From Ursus arctos (Eukaryota > Chordata > Mammalia > Carnivora > Ursidae), in NCBI RefSeq assembly GCF_023065955.2, contig NW_026622952.1:31234313-31298312 (forward strand): 64,000 nt of DNA, written 5' to 3'. Of this stretch, positions 11,090-22,324 are shown one piece after another. Position 1 is the first letter of the stretch. The number at the start of each line of letters is the position of its first letter. The notes below the pieces were generated by a model. That model did no database searches. It was not told where the DNA came from and saw only the letters and a program-made list of their open reading frames with translations. A program made the translations under genes and the position numbers.

Positions 11090-12330
11090 TGCTAAAAAAG
11101 AAACTCAGAATCTCATCTGTGATTGGCTGAATTACAATGCCAGTTAACTCCCAGCCTCACAGGGTGATTACTGTGACTGAGGTCATTGACTGGGAACGAA
11201 TGGTATACTTTAAGTTGGAATGTGGATATGTGTGAAGACAGTGATGAACCTGGGGACATTGAGCCCCTAAATTCAGATGAGTCATGTGTGCCAGTGCAAG
11301 CAGCCACCCCATCTCTACAAGAAATGACCTTCACACCTCAATAGCAAAAGCCTCTCCACCTCATTCTGAGAGGATTAACCCTGAATTGCCTGAGGAAATT
11401 ACAGTGCCCTCCCCTGAGGGAGGGAATCATGCTGATTATCCCCAGGACCCATTCTTACCACCTCTCTTTGCACATGGCCCTATAACTAGACTCAAATTCC
11501 AGCAAGCCCCTAATGATAAAGTACAATGTGTGACCCATGAGAAAGTGCACTACAATACAAAAGAACTACTTGACTTTTCTAATTTATGCAGACAGAAATT
11601 TGGAGAATATACGTGGAGATGGATACTAAAGGTGTAGGATAATGGTTGAAGGAACATGAAGTTGGATCAAGCTGAATTTATTGATATTGTCTCACTAAGC
11701 ATTTAATATTGCAGCTTGAAGAGTTAGAAAGGACTCTAACAGTTTGTATGGCTGGTTGGCTGAAGCACAGACCAAAAGGTGGCCCACAGTGAATGACTTG
11801 GAAATGCTGAAGCTACTTTGGTTTAATATGATAGAAAAGATTCAGAGGCTTAGGGGGATTGGACTGTTAGTGTATTTTTACTTACTATATACTCACCCAT
11901 AGTAGAAAGATGAAGAAGACATACCTTTTACCAATTCTGTGAGAAATAAATTCATGATGGGGACCTCAGCTGGGGTCCTTGAAGAGCTCTGTGATCGCTC
12001 TTCTCTTAGAGTGGGAACTACCATCACTATATTGGGAAACCTAAATGCAGTAGGAGCAATTGGATCCTAGAGTAGCAGGAGCCAAGTGGGGGCACACAAC
12101 TGCTAAAGGCAAGGCAGATGTGGGTTACCATAACGGACAGCAGAATCAAAGCAGCAATTAGAATAGTCTGACTCACGCAGACCTGTGGCCTTGGCTGGTT
12201 GATCATGGTGTTTCAGACGTGAAATAAATAGGAAGCCTTTTCTTATAAGAAGTTAGCAAAAAACTTCCAGATCAAGTGAATGGAAGTCTAATCTGAATCA
12301 TAAAAACAGTGAGTCATAGCCCTTCAGTCA
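11090..12330 (+). pseudogene. ERVL gag remnant
   Basis: The only sizeable open stretch is 11284-11637, 117 codons. Its C-terminal part (KELLDFSNLCRQKFGEY, then WRWILKV) resembles the capsid-proximal part of ERVL Gag. Just past the stop, other frames continue the similarity (LDQAEFIDI-like at about 11664-11691). Gag would form the particle core. Here many stops and frameshifts remove any product. The N-terminus and nucleocapsid part are not recognisable. The call rests on family resemblance and position between primer site and protease. Confidence 0.65.
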
Positions 12331-12459
12331 TTTTTCAGAATTGGGCCAGTTTACAGACCAGAACCTCTTGAATGAAGAAGTCTAGTTAAGAAAGAACTCT
12401 TGAACACCACCAAAATTTATACTGTTCATCTTTCTCTCAGCCTTTCCCAAAGGGATCTA

Positions 12460-12830
12460 CAGTTTTTGTTTTTTTTTGTTTTTTTTTTGTTTTTTTTTTT
12501 TTTTTACCAGAGTAACTCCATTGAGGAAAAAGAAGTCATCAGACTTTTGGGGGTCTGCTGGACACTGGCTCTGAACAATTACCAATTCCAAGAGACTGGA
12601 CTGTGATCCACTGTGATCCACCAATCATAGGAGGGGCTTATGGAGTTTGGGTGATCAATGGAGTCTTGGTTCAGATTCATCTCACAGAGGGCCCAGTGGG
12701 TCCCTGAACCCATCCTGTGATTATTTCCTCTGTTCTAGAAGGTGTAATTAAAATAGATATATTCAACAGCTGGCAGAATCCCACTTTGGTTCCCTGTCTT
12801 ATTGAATATGGGTGGTTATGATGGGAAAAT
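12460..12830 (+). pseudogene. ERVL protease remnant
   Basis: The aspartic protease active-site motif DTGSE is encoded at 12561-12575, in front of the reverse transcriptase region as expected in retroviral pol. A T-rich tract at about 12464-12506 interrupts the sequence just upstream. The rest of the domain is decayed and not open in one frame. Confidence 0.65.
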
Positions 12831-14060
12831 CCAGGAGAGAGTTGTTAGAACTGCCTCTACCTAGGAAAATAGTAAACCAAAACAATAGTGTATTGCTGGA
12901 TGGATTGCAGGGATTAGTACCACTGTCAAGGACCTGAAGGATGCAGGTCTGGTGATTTCTATTACATCCCTATTCAACTTGCCTATTTGAACTATGCAGA
13001 AAACAGATCTTGGAGAATAAAAGAAGATTATCATAACCTGAACCAGGTGATGGTTCCAATTGTAGCTGTTTTACCAAATATGGTTTCATTGTTTGAGCAA
13101 ATTAACACATCCTCTGGAATCTGGTATGAAGCTATTGATCTGGTAAATGTTTGTTGTTTGTTTGCTTTGTTTTGTTTTCCCTCAATACCTATAGTAAAGA
13201 CCACCAGATGCAGTTTGCTTTCAATAGGCAAGACCAACAGTACGCTTTCACTGACCTACCTTAGGGGTATATCAGCTGTCCATCCCAATGTTATAATGTA
13301 GTTCACAAGGATCTTGATGGCCTGTCCTTTCCACAGGGTATTACACTGGTCCATTACATTGATGATGTTATGTTGATTGGACCTAATGAGCAAGAAGTAA
13401 CAACTGTTCTAGACTTATTGATAAGACATTTGTTTATCAGATGGCAGGAAATAAATCTGACAAAAATTCAGGCTCCTTCTACCATAATGAAATTTCTAGA
13501 AGTCCAATGACATAGAGCATGTTCCAATATAAAGGATAAATTGTTGAATCTGGCCCCTCCTACAATAAAAAAGGAAACACATTGGCCTGTTTGGCTTTTG
13601 GAGACAACATAACCCTGATTTGGGTGTGTTACTTCAACCCATCTACTGAGTGATTCAAAAAGCAGCCAGTTTTGAGTGGGGTCCAGAACAAGAATATGCT
13701 CTGCAGCAGGTCCAGGCTGTTGTGCAAGCCTGCCACATGGGACACATCCGATATTGCTCAAAATATCAACAGAAATAAGGAAGTATCTCTTTGAAGATTT
13801 TGGTAGGGCTCTATGTGAATCCAGCTCAGACCCTTTGGATTTTAGAGCAAAACTGCTATCCTCTGCAGGCTACTACTCTCCTACTGACAGTTTTTGGTCT
13901 GCTACTTGAGCCTTGGTAGAGACTAAACACTTGACCATGGGCCACCAAGTTGGCAGGTGACCTGATGTGGCCATCATGAACTAGGTGTTTTGTGATCTAC
14001 CAAGCTATAAAGTTGGATATGCACAGCAGTTACTCTATTATGAAATTTAAGATGTGTGTG
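12830..14060 (+). pseudogene. ERVL reverse transcriptase remnant
   Basis: A frame from 12987 carries the fingers/palm region, with EDYHNLNQ where the family has its conserved Arg-Lys-Leu-Asn block and INTSSGIWYEAIDL for the first catalytic-aspartate motif. It is then shifted. The catalytic YIDD motif is encoded at 13355-13366 in a different frame. Later blocks (13540-13990) correspond to the thumb/connection, including a tryptophan-rich pol stretch near 13670-13730. A GTTTT-rich insertion near 13150-13180 helps break the frame. The enzyme would copy viral RNA into DNA, but this copy is dead. Confidence 0.8.
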
Positions 14061-14404
14061 CCTCACTGAGGCCAAGCAGGTCCTTAAGGCACAATTAAGG
14101 TACATGATGAAGTGGCCCAAATGCAATGGACCTCACTTCAGCTACAGTTCCTTCTCTCTCTCAGGTGCACCTATGGCCTTGTGGGGCATTCACCATCAAT
14201 TAACAGAGAAGGAGATTTGAGCCTGATTTACACATGTGTCTGAGTGATATGCATGTACCACCCAAAAGTGAACAGCTGTGGTCCTACAGCTCCTTTCTAG
14301 GCCAGCATTGCAAGACGGTATTGAAGGAAAAACTTTCATGTGGGCAGATCTGGGAGTCCTTGATCTACCACCATTCCCCAGGGTAATCAGCCATCTCAAA
14401 GGTG
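14060..14404 (+). pseudogene. Collapsed RNase H / integrase N-terminal region
   Basis: Only about 345 bases separate recognisable RT-connection sequence from the integrase core. A complete RNase H domain plus the HHCC zinc-binding domain of integrase would need roughly twice that or more. I can identify neither RNase H catalytic motifs nor HHCC residues with confidence, so a deletion here is likely. Confidence 0.5.
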
Positions 14405-14900
14405 GCCAGTTGACTAAACTGGACCGCTTCTATTATGGAAGAAGGAGCATTTTGTTTTTACTGGAATAGACATTTGGAATATGAATTTGCCTTCCCTGAA
14501 TTCAAGGCGTCTGTTAAATCTACCATCTGTGGACTTGCAGAATGCTTTTTAAATCATCATGTTATTTTACAGAGCATTCCTTCTGATCAAGGAACTCATT
14601 TCACAGCCAAAGAAGTACAACAATAGGCCCATGCTAATGGATTCACTGGTTTTTACCTTGTTCCCCAAATTCTAAATGCAGCCAGCTTGGTAGAACTTTG
14701 GAAGGGCCTTTTGGAGAGTCAGTTTCAATACTAGGTAGGTGGTAATAATTTGCAGGATGTGGTAAGGTTTTTCAGAAAGCTAAGTATGCTTTGAATCTGT
14801 ATCCCAAATATGGTGCTGTTTCTGCCCTAGCTAGTATCCATAGGTCCAGGAATCAAGGGATAGAAATATGAGTAGCATCACTCAACTCTAGTGACCTACT
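14405..14900 (+). pseudogene. ERVL integrase core remnant
   Basis: All three acidic residues of the D,D-35-E integrase core can be found: Asp at 14412-14414 (followed at once by a stop), Asp at 14585-14587 within SDQGTHFTAKEVQQ, and Glu at 14693-14695. The second Asp and the Glu are in one frame exactly 36 codons apart, as expected for D-35-E, with a stop at 14624-14626 between them. The first Asp is in another frame. About 57 codons separate the two Asp positions. The enzyme would insert viral DNA, but this copy is inactive. Confidence 0.8.
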
Positions 14901-14929
14901 AACAAAATTCTTGTTTCCTCTTCCATGAC

Positions 14930-15130
14930 CTTATGCTTTTCTGGTCTAGAGATCTTAGTTACAGAGGGAGGAATGCTTACACCAGGAGGCACAGCAATAG
15001 TTTCATTGAACTCAAAGTTAAGACTGCCACCTGGCCACTTTGGATTCCTCATGCCTCTGAATCAATAAGCAAGGAAGAGAGTTAGTGTGATGGCTGAGTG
15101 ATTGATCCTGACAAATACTAGTAAATTGAA
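14930..15130 (+). pseudogene. ERVL dUTPase remnant
   Basis: After integrase, frame fragments encode LNSKLRLPPGHFG (15006-15044) and VIDPD (15098-15112). These correspond to conserved dUTPase blocks found at the pol C-terminus of ERVL. The two blocks are in different frames with stops between. dUTPase hydrolyses dUTP to limit uracil in viral DNA. The end at about 15130 is where similarity stops. Confidence 0.7.
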
Positions 15131-15538
15131 CTGTTACTCCATTTTCAGCTATCACTATACCTTAGCTTCTAATATAATCTATTATTAGTGCTTTAACTGT
15201 TTGATGTACTAAATACCAGGAAAATTCAAGAGGAATGTTGACAAAGTTAATAAAAAAAATGAATTTGCACCCAAATTTCTGGTGTTTGGGAAGACATTAA
15301 CCAAATTAATGATTTCATGCACTATGTAATATAGAGAACATACTTTTCTCTTAGGAAAACAATTAAGTCCACTAAGTAATTAGAATATATCAATTAATCC
15401 AGGGAAAATACGGAGGTAGTACTGTGTGTAGAAATAAAAGCATGGCTATTTATGTTTTCATCATTTCTAAACAGCCTCAAATATTCTGTGATTCCAAATA
15501 TAATTATTTCTTTGGGCTGATAACTAATTGGAAATGTA

Positions 15539-16257
15539 CAGTTGATTCTCTTTATTTGCAAAGTTATATTTTATAAAGTTGCTATGAAGACTGAATTAGC
15601 AAATACAAAATTATTGTCCCTAGGGGAAATGCAAAGTTAGATTTCTATGAGCCTTTGTTCACATTTTCATGACCTAATCATTAATACATTTCCTTGTTTT
15701 GTTTGTTACCTCTTTAAAGATACATTATTATATATATACATTAAATACACATAAATTAAATATATAGTGTTACATCAAATACATTATACTTACTACTATT
15801 GTGTATATATATTTACATATATGTATGTATAATACATACATAGGTGCATATATGTGTTAATTCATTAATGTTGAACTCATGGCTAACAGTACTCTAATTC
15901 ATACCTGAATGAAACTTATGTGACATCCATTTTTTCCATCAGACACGTCACAGGCTTCTTGTACTTAAGAACACTAGCACTTTAGAAATGTACTTGGGGG
16001 CCTTTTTAAACATTCTGACAACCAACAAAAAAAACACAAAAATGCAAAAAATGTGGCTCTAAATACACCATGGAAAGGACACTTGTTTACAATATAAAAG
16101 CTAAAACAAAAAGGCAGGGTCACTTTGTTTGACCTCAAACAGGAATGTGGGTAGCAGGTGCTAAAGCACTGCAAGTATTGATTTGGGGGTTGCAAATACA
16201 TTTCACCAAGTAAGCTAGTTTGCAAATATGGAATCCATGACTAATGAAGGTCAACTG
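15539..16257. mobile_element. Tigger-like (TcMar) non-autonomous DNA transposon
   Basis: The element starts CAGTTGATTCTC right after a TA and ends ...GGTCAACTG. The two termini are imperfect inverted repeats, the signature of mariner/Tigger elements that insert at TA. Inner blocks (cctaggggaaatgcaaagtt, catacctgaatgaaactta, gacacttgtttacaa, ttgtttgacctcaaac) match a common mammalian Tigger-derived family of MER44/MARNA type. An AT-rich run at 15725-15845 has expanded inside. No transposase is encoded. Confidence 0.7.
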
Positions 16258-16289
16258 CATTTTTAAGTTTCCAGCTTATATTTTTAAAT

Positions 16290-17650
16290 TAAGCTTGTTT
16301 TTATTATTGATTTCTAATTATACTTCATTTAGGCCAAATATGTGGTCAGTAAGTTATTGATTCTTTTTTATTTTTTAATATTTGGCTTTGTGACATATAC
16401 AGGGCCAATTCAATTTCATTTCTCATGGATACTTAGAAGAAATGCTTGTTGTCTCTTTTGAGCTATGGGATTCTATGTATGTCTACCAAATAAAACTTAC
16501 TCATTGTGGTTTTCAAATTTTTAGTTATTTTTTTATTGTCAACTATTCTCTTTTATCTAAGTATTTTTACTTATTTGTGTTAAAATATCCCACTGTAGAA
16601 TTTGTAAGTTTAAAACATTCTGCCAATATTTGTTTTGCATAATTTGAGGTTATGAATTTTCAAGGTATATAAATTAAGGATTTTTATGCTTTCCAATAAA
16701 CTGTTCCTTTTATCATTATATAGTGACTGACTTCTCAAAAAATATGTTTTGCATTATCTTCTTTTGTCTGATATTTCCATCCTTTTCAGCTTTTCAGGGT
16801 TACCATGATATATGTGTATTTCTTACAAAGAATATATAATTAGATTCTATTTTTAATTTTATACTACTAGAATCCCAGTCTGTCAAACTAAGTTAAATCC
16901 ATTTATATCTGTTATGCTTACTGATACATTTTTGTGTTTTCTTAATCTTCATACTGCCTTCCTTTTATTCCTCCTTCTTTTTTCTAGTGTCTTATTTGTG
17001 AAATTATATTTCTTCTTTTGCTAACTTAAATATCTTATTGCTGATATTTTAGTATTTACTTTTAAATTTTAAAATATATTCTTGCTAATAAATGTTAAGT
17101 TTAATTTTTAAAAAATGTACCCTCCTCAAGAATTGCACAAAAAATTAGGTGTTACATCTATGTATCTTTGTAGAAATTACCATGATTTTTTTACCCTGTG
17201 TTTTACTTTACTGTATTTTTATCCTCTTCCCCAACCTAGATATTATTTTAAACATCAATTTTCAGTTAGTGGTTATTTAGCTTAACCAACATGCATACTG
17301 ACATTTGCTCAAGATTGCTTCTTAAATCTCAACCTTGCCTTTTGAATTCAGGTTTTCAGTTTCTTTCATACTGAAGATATAGTACAGGAAAAACAAAAGC
17401 AAAAATTGAGAGTATATAATTGTTGTTTGTTAAATTATTTGTTTCATTCAAATAGGCTTCAGTGAAATGTACATTCTCAGTCTTTGTCCCCCCAACTCCA
17501 AAATATATAATATTATTTTCCATTCTCCCTCCTGAGTGATGCTTTCGCTGGGTATAAAATTCTGGAATTACAATTATTTTTTTCTCAGCCATTTGAAAAT
17601 GTAATTTCACAATCTTCAGCCTGTTGAGTTTATCTATTTAGAGGGTTCAA
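16290..17650 (-). mobile_element. Ancient L1 LINE fragment, antisense
   Basis: The + strand shows the typical antisense L1 ORF2 layout with heavy divergence: cttttatcattatatagtga, cttcttttgtctgatatttc, tttcttacaaagaatatat, ccatttatatctgttatgc and, near 17540, gctgggtataaaattctgg. The frames on both strands here are not genes. Confidence 0.65.
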
Positions 17651-17659
17651 AATTTTATA

Positions 17660-18970
17660 TATCCTGAAAAATTATCAATATGATCATTTTGAATATTGTC
17701 TTCCAACATTCTTTTATTCTCATCTTCTGAAATTTGAAACATATTCCTATTTTTTTCCTTGTCTTTTATGTTGACATCTTCATCACTTGCACATGTATTC
17801 TATTTAATATCTCAGTGAGTTTTTTTAAGATACCTTTGCTTACTGAGTTGTAGACATGTTACTGCACAGCAAGTTTATATTTCCCTTTCCCTATAGTTAT
17901 TTTTTTTTAGGGGTGGGCAATTTTACATTAATCTGTGGGCTTGAAGACTCATGCTTCCTTTGGATCGTATAAATTGGATTCCATATCATTCTCACAAATG
18001 ATATTTTATTTTCTCAACTAAGAGCTCCAGGTAGAGAGATGAGCTTCCTTATAATCTCCATAAGTCAGTAGATAACTTTACTATTAGTAATTATTTTCCA
18101 GAGAAGCAGCTCTTTTAGGAAGCTGGCATTATGAAAAGATGGAATTCTCAGTTTATTACACCACCTGTTTTCTTTCTTTTGAGCCCAGCTATACATTATA
18201 GTGCATTACATTATATTATATATTATATATCATACTTATTATATTTATATTTAAAGTTTATATTATATTATTCATATCATATAATTTACTTTTTTTAAGA
18301 TCTGGAAAATAAAGTTGATAACACCTCCTGGAAGTTAGATCAAAAAGAAAAAACATAAAAAAATAAAAGACAATAAAAGTCAACATTCATTGAGGAGGTC
18401 CAATATCATTTTATTTTTATACTACATAACTTTCATCTTACATTTCTGTTTGTTTTGGCAGGAGCAGAATTCATGATGGCTTTGTATCACTTAATATCAA
18501 TATCTTTTCTAATTCTTTCAATGGTGTTTTGTTTACAGTACTATAAAGACAATATTAAATTAATATAGCTACAATAATCTATCTTGTTTTCCACTTATGT
18601 ATTTTTTTTTATTTTAATATTCAGTTTTGACCAATTTGAATATTTATAATTGGTATTTGTCAGTGGAAAGTATTATATATGTTTTAAAAAGAGAAAATTC
18701 AGGAAAATAACGCATAATCATCCTTATAATTAAGCTTTTAAATGACTTTACATCATGAAATTATTTTGCCTTGCAAAGAATTTAACATATTTAAATATGA
18801 AGGAAACATTAACTTCTACAACAGGTAATTTACTTAACATATGAAATATACTTTTCTCAAATTCCAGAAAGGCATTGCATTATGACCCTCGGGTCCCTAA
18901 AAGGCAAGGAAAGATGAGCAGAACTCTCTAGAGCCCTTTGGAACTCTTTACATTTACTGATGATAGAACT
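17660..18970. other. Intergenic, A+T-rich, nothing recognised
   Basis: Low-complexity TATATT/ATTATA sequence is at about 18185-18290. The stretch may contain further decayed L1 because it adjoins an antisense L1, but I cannot assign it. Confidence 0.5.
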
Positions 18971-19219
18971 AAAATAATTGGTTTTAGGGGGACCTGAGTT
19001 GGTTTAGTCAGTTAAGTGTCTGACTCTTGATTTCAGCTCAGATCATGATCTCAGGTCATGGATAAAGCCCCGCATTGCACTCTTCACTCATTGGGTAGTT
19101 TGCTGGAGATTCTCTCTCTCCCTCTCCCTCTGCCTCTCCCCACCCCCGTGCACACCCCTCTCTGTCTCCAAAATAAATAAATAAATCTTCAAAAAAAGAA
19201 AATAAAATAATTGGTTTTA
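18971..19219 (+). mobile_element. CAN-SINE with 16-bp target duplication
   Basis: The SINE (18987-19203) starts GGGGGACCTGAGTTGGTTTAG, has the tRNA-like head, a CT-rich middle, and ends AAATAAATAAATAAATCTTC plus A-rich tail. It is flanked by a perfect 16-bp direct repeat, aaaataattggtttta, at 18971-18986 and 19204-19219, the target-site duplication left by L1-machinery retrotransposition. Confidence 0.97.
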
Positions 19220-19832
19220 ATTATGTCCATGGCTGCTAGTGCATCAGTAATAAGCACTATACTTTAATAAAAAATTCATGTTTACTAAGAAAGATGATAG
19301 ATACATATATGGGGAAATTTGGTTATTGGAAATGTCAGAGGCTTTGAGTGATAATGATCTGTTATCTCAACTTCCTTTACATGTGTGAACTACAGCAGGT
19401 AGCATTCTCATTGTACTTTAGATTCCCTATTTTTATATAAAATGCAATAATCCTCATTTCTTAACCCTATTGGTTTTCATGGAGTATGGAGTTAAGTATA
19501 ATTATAATTATAATCACAAATGACACACAGAAAACTTCAAAATACCTATTTATTTTAGCTTGTGTTTTCCTCAGAGATGTTTGAAATGGGAAGGGCGTTA
19601 GAGGTCATGTATGACAATCTCATACTTACTGTATCTTTTCTTTCTTAAGACCCACAGGAGCTGGCTAGCCAGGCTTGTGACTTCTTGTGTTCAGATATGT
19701 GATATTCCCTATTTTCATGGCACCACATTATATATTAATAGTGGGGAAATATTAAAAATGCATGTGCATTATTAAAATGTGTTCCCCTCCAAATTCTAGC
19801 AAAACTATCCCAGTATTGCCCCTTAGAAAGAC

Positions 19833-20056
19833 AGTTCTTAACAGGTTTTTTTTTTCTTAAGATTTTATTTATTTATTTGACAGAGAGGGACAGCCAGCAA
19901 GAGAGGGAACACAAGCAGGGGGAGTGGGAGAGGAAGAAGCAGGCTCCCAGCGGAGGAGACTGATGCGGGCCTCGATCCCAGGACTCTGGGATCACGCCCT
20001 GAGCCGAAGGCAGATGCTTAATGACTGAGCCACCCAGGCGCCCCAGTTCTTAACAG
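19833..20056 (-). mobile_element. Young CAN-SINE, minus strand, 12-bp target duplication
   Basis: The SINE (19845-20044) reads on the + strand from a T-rich tail through aagattttatttatttatttg and cagccagcaagagaggg to the head complement gccacccaggcgcccc. Direct repeats agttcttaacag at 19833-19844 and 20045-20056 bracket it. Its middle matches copies at 30312, 34118, 24111, 59749 and 61316, indicating a recently active subfamily. Confidence 0.97.
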
Positions 20057-20176
20057 TTTTAATCCATGTCCTCTCCTGGTAATTATACAAAACTGGAAGA
20101 TTTCATCTCTCCAATTTCTCTACCCCACCAAAAATGCTGAAATGTCTTGAAAAATACTGTAGCATCTTCCCTTACA

Positions 20177-20449
20177 AATCACAGTTAAATGGGTGGCTCA
20201 GTCGGTTAAGCATTTGACTTCAGCTCAGGTCATGATCTCAGGATCCTGGGATTGAGACCCCTGTTGAGCCCCATGTCAAGCCCTGTTGACTAACCCCAAG
20301 TGGAGCCTCGCAGCCTCAGGCTCCCCACTCAGAGGGAAGTCTGCATGCCTCTTTCCCTGTCCCTCTAACTTCCCCCAATTTGTGCATGTGTGCCCTCTGT
20401 CTCTCAAATAAATAAATAAAATCATTAAAAAAAAAGAATCACAGTTAAA
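20177..20449 (+). mobile_element. CAN-SINE, head-truncated, 13-bp target duplication
   Basis: The SINE body (20190-20436) lacks the first bases of the tRNA head, starting at TGGGTGGCTCAGTCGGTTAAG, and ends in an AAATAAATAAATAAAATC tail. Perfect direct repeats aatcacagttaaa flank it at 20177-20189 and 20437-20449, so the short 5' truncation arose at insertion. The middle carries an unusual extra stretch, about 20250-20310. Confidence 0.95.
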
Positions 20450-20564
20450 AATCACTTTACTCTTATCAAACTATGCTTCTTCTCTTTGATATTATGGTAC
20501 CTCATTAGTTAAGAATTACTTCTCTAAACCCATACGTATTATTTTTTGACAGGTAAATAAAAGG

Positions 20565-20640
20565 AAACTAATGTTTATCAAATGCCTACTTTATGGCAGG
20601 CTGACTATTCTATTCACTCTGTCAATTATCAAAGGACATT
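20565..20640 (+). repeat. MIR fragment
   Basis: Blocks actaatgtttatcaaatgcc and tactttatggcaggctgac resemble the MIR start (target 'taacatttattgagcgc...tatgtgccaggcac'). The piece is short and diverged. Confidence 0.5.
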
Positions 20641-21439
20641 ACTGGGCTAGAGTTCTTTGTAATAAAATATTATAAAATGTTATGACTTTTTTCATATTAT
20701 CTCTGATTACATAAGTTATTTTGGGTCACTTTATTCAGTTAAATCATACTGACTTTGTAGTTAAACAAAAATTCCAAAGGTTTTCCCCCCATAAATTGCT
20801 CTTCTTAAAGGTACTCGGCATTTTATGATATAATCACTTTTTAAAAATCTAAATAAGTAACCCCTATTTACAGCTACAACGATTCGTATTTTGTTTTGCT
20901 CCATTCTATTTCTGAGACATATTAAAATCTCAATTCTTTCTTATCACATCAGCCATGTTTTCTAACCTTTAATCATTTTACGTTTTGATTAGACTGGCAT
21001 TTCTTTCTAAGTTCACGCTGCTAATTAAAATACTACCTAGAACATGATCAGAGCACTTTTCTTTTCAACATACTACTGGAAAAAAAATCATTCTGTGCTA
21101 ACTTTGGTCATCACTGTTAGTATATTTTATTTTGTCATCTGCAACTACTCCTAACTTCCAAGACACTTTCGTTTTCCCTAAAGTGTTCTGCTCTAAAAGG
21201 CCCTGTCGAATGTCTTTGTGAATTCAAGGTGCGTTATGCGTATGGCTCTATTTTAATTTACCAATTTAGCAATTCTATCAAAATCAGAAATGAGTTCAAT
21301 TTAGAATGGCTTATTCTTTGTGACCTCATAATAACTATTAGGAAGTTCTGCTTTACTCTTTCTCCTGGATGTCCAAATACATTTTATATATTGATATTAT
21401 TAACAAAATCATATTTTCAGTGCAAATTATATTGTAAGC

Positions 21440-21640
21440 TATATCCTGATATTCGTTGTTTTTATCTTCTGAATAACCTCATTAGGTAGAAACTATTCTT
21501 GCTTTGCATATAAAGTAAAAAAAAGTTTAGAAAGCATAGTTAATTTTCACAAAGACTCATGACTATTACATTGTGAAATGAGAAATCAAACCCGCATCTG
21601 TTTACCTATAGAGTCCCACTCTTTACCTTCATGCTATGTA
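21440..21640 (+). repeat. MIR fragment
   Basis: The layout follows MIR: aataacctcattaggtagaa, then aagtttagaaagca, then agaaatcaaacccgcatctg and gagtcccactctttacc, equivalents of the 'ttcgaacccaggc...' and 'gctcttaacc' blocks. Diverged. Confidence 0.55.
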
Positions 21641-21644
21641 GATA

Positions 21645-22130
21645 TATTTTTATGGTTTTTCTTGGAATCAACATCAAATTTGTTAGTGTGTCATTTCCAA
21701 TGTTCACTTTTATCCACTTTAAAATATCATGGCATTCATATTTCATAAAGTTTATTAATAGAATTTTGATCTTGTCTGTAGAAACCCCTTTGTAAGTGTG
21801 GGATGTGATTCACCAGGTCATAGTGATTTCACATGTTTAAAGCAGCTAGGTTAATTTTGCTCTATCTTTTCTTATCTAGAGTTTCAGTGGTCTCTTCATG
21901 TCATAAATATTAATCATGGATATTTATTACTGGAGATGAAAATATATAAGAGAAGAAATTTGAGACATTGAGAAGTTCTGCTTTTCCTTTCTCATCTGTT
22001 AACATACAAATATTATCCCCACACCAAGAAATGTGTTGTTTCTCTTTCCTGCTCATATTGTAGATTTGAAAATGTACTTTCTTTGTTCTTAGTGTTTTTC
22101 AATAAGTGTACCACATTTGGAACTTTAGTC
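21645..22130. other. Intergenic, nothing recognised
   Basis: A+T-rich sequence with no supported gene, RNA or named repeat. Confidence 0.5.
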
Positions 22131-22132
22131 TT

Positions 22133-22290
22133 CTTTATATAATTATATATATAATTATATATATATATATATAAAAAGATATATATATCTTTATATAATT
22201 ATATATATATATATGTAACTTTTTAACAATTTTCTTCAAGTAATCCAATCTTATATATGTATGAATATATATATATATATATATATACAT

Positions 22291-22320
<30 letters not shown>
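22133..22320. repeat. AT-rich palindromic simple repeat
   Basis: The stretch consists of TATA/ATAATTATA runs with a perfect internal palindrome (AAAGATAT...ATATCTTT) centred near 22184, then a TATATG tract, an ACACAC tract at about 22290-22306 and more TA. It could form a hairpin or cruciform. The minus-strand Ile/Tyr-rich frame across it is an artefact. Confidence 0.9.
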
Positions 22321-22321
<1 letters not shown>

Positions 22322-22324
22322 AAG

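Larger units (their letters stand above)
10015..15130 (+). mobile_element. Decayed ERVL-type (class III) endogenous retrovirus
   Basis: The order is 5' LTR, tRNA-Leu primer binding site, gag remnant, aspartic protease, reverse transcriptase, integrase, dUTPase, all on the + strand. A dUTPase after integrase is characteristic of the ERVL group. Each reading frame is broken by stops and frameshifts. The space between the RT connection and the integrase core is only about 370 bases, too short for a full RNase H plus the integrase N-terminal domain, so a deletion is likely. I find no 3' LTR after 15130, so the provirus is truncated there. It cannot make infectious particles. Boundaries are by eye. 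Confidence 0.85.
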
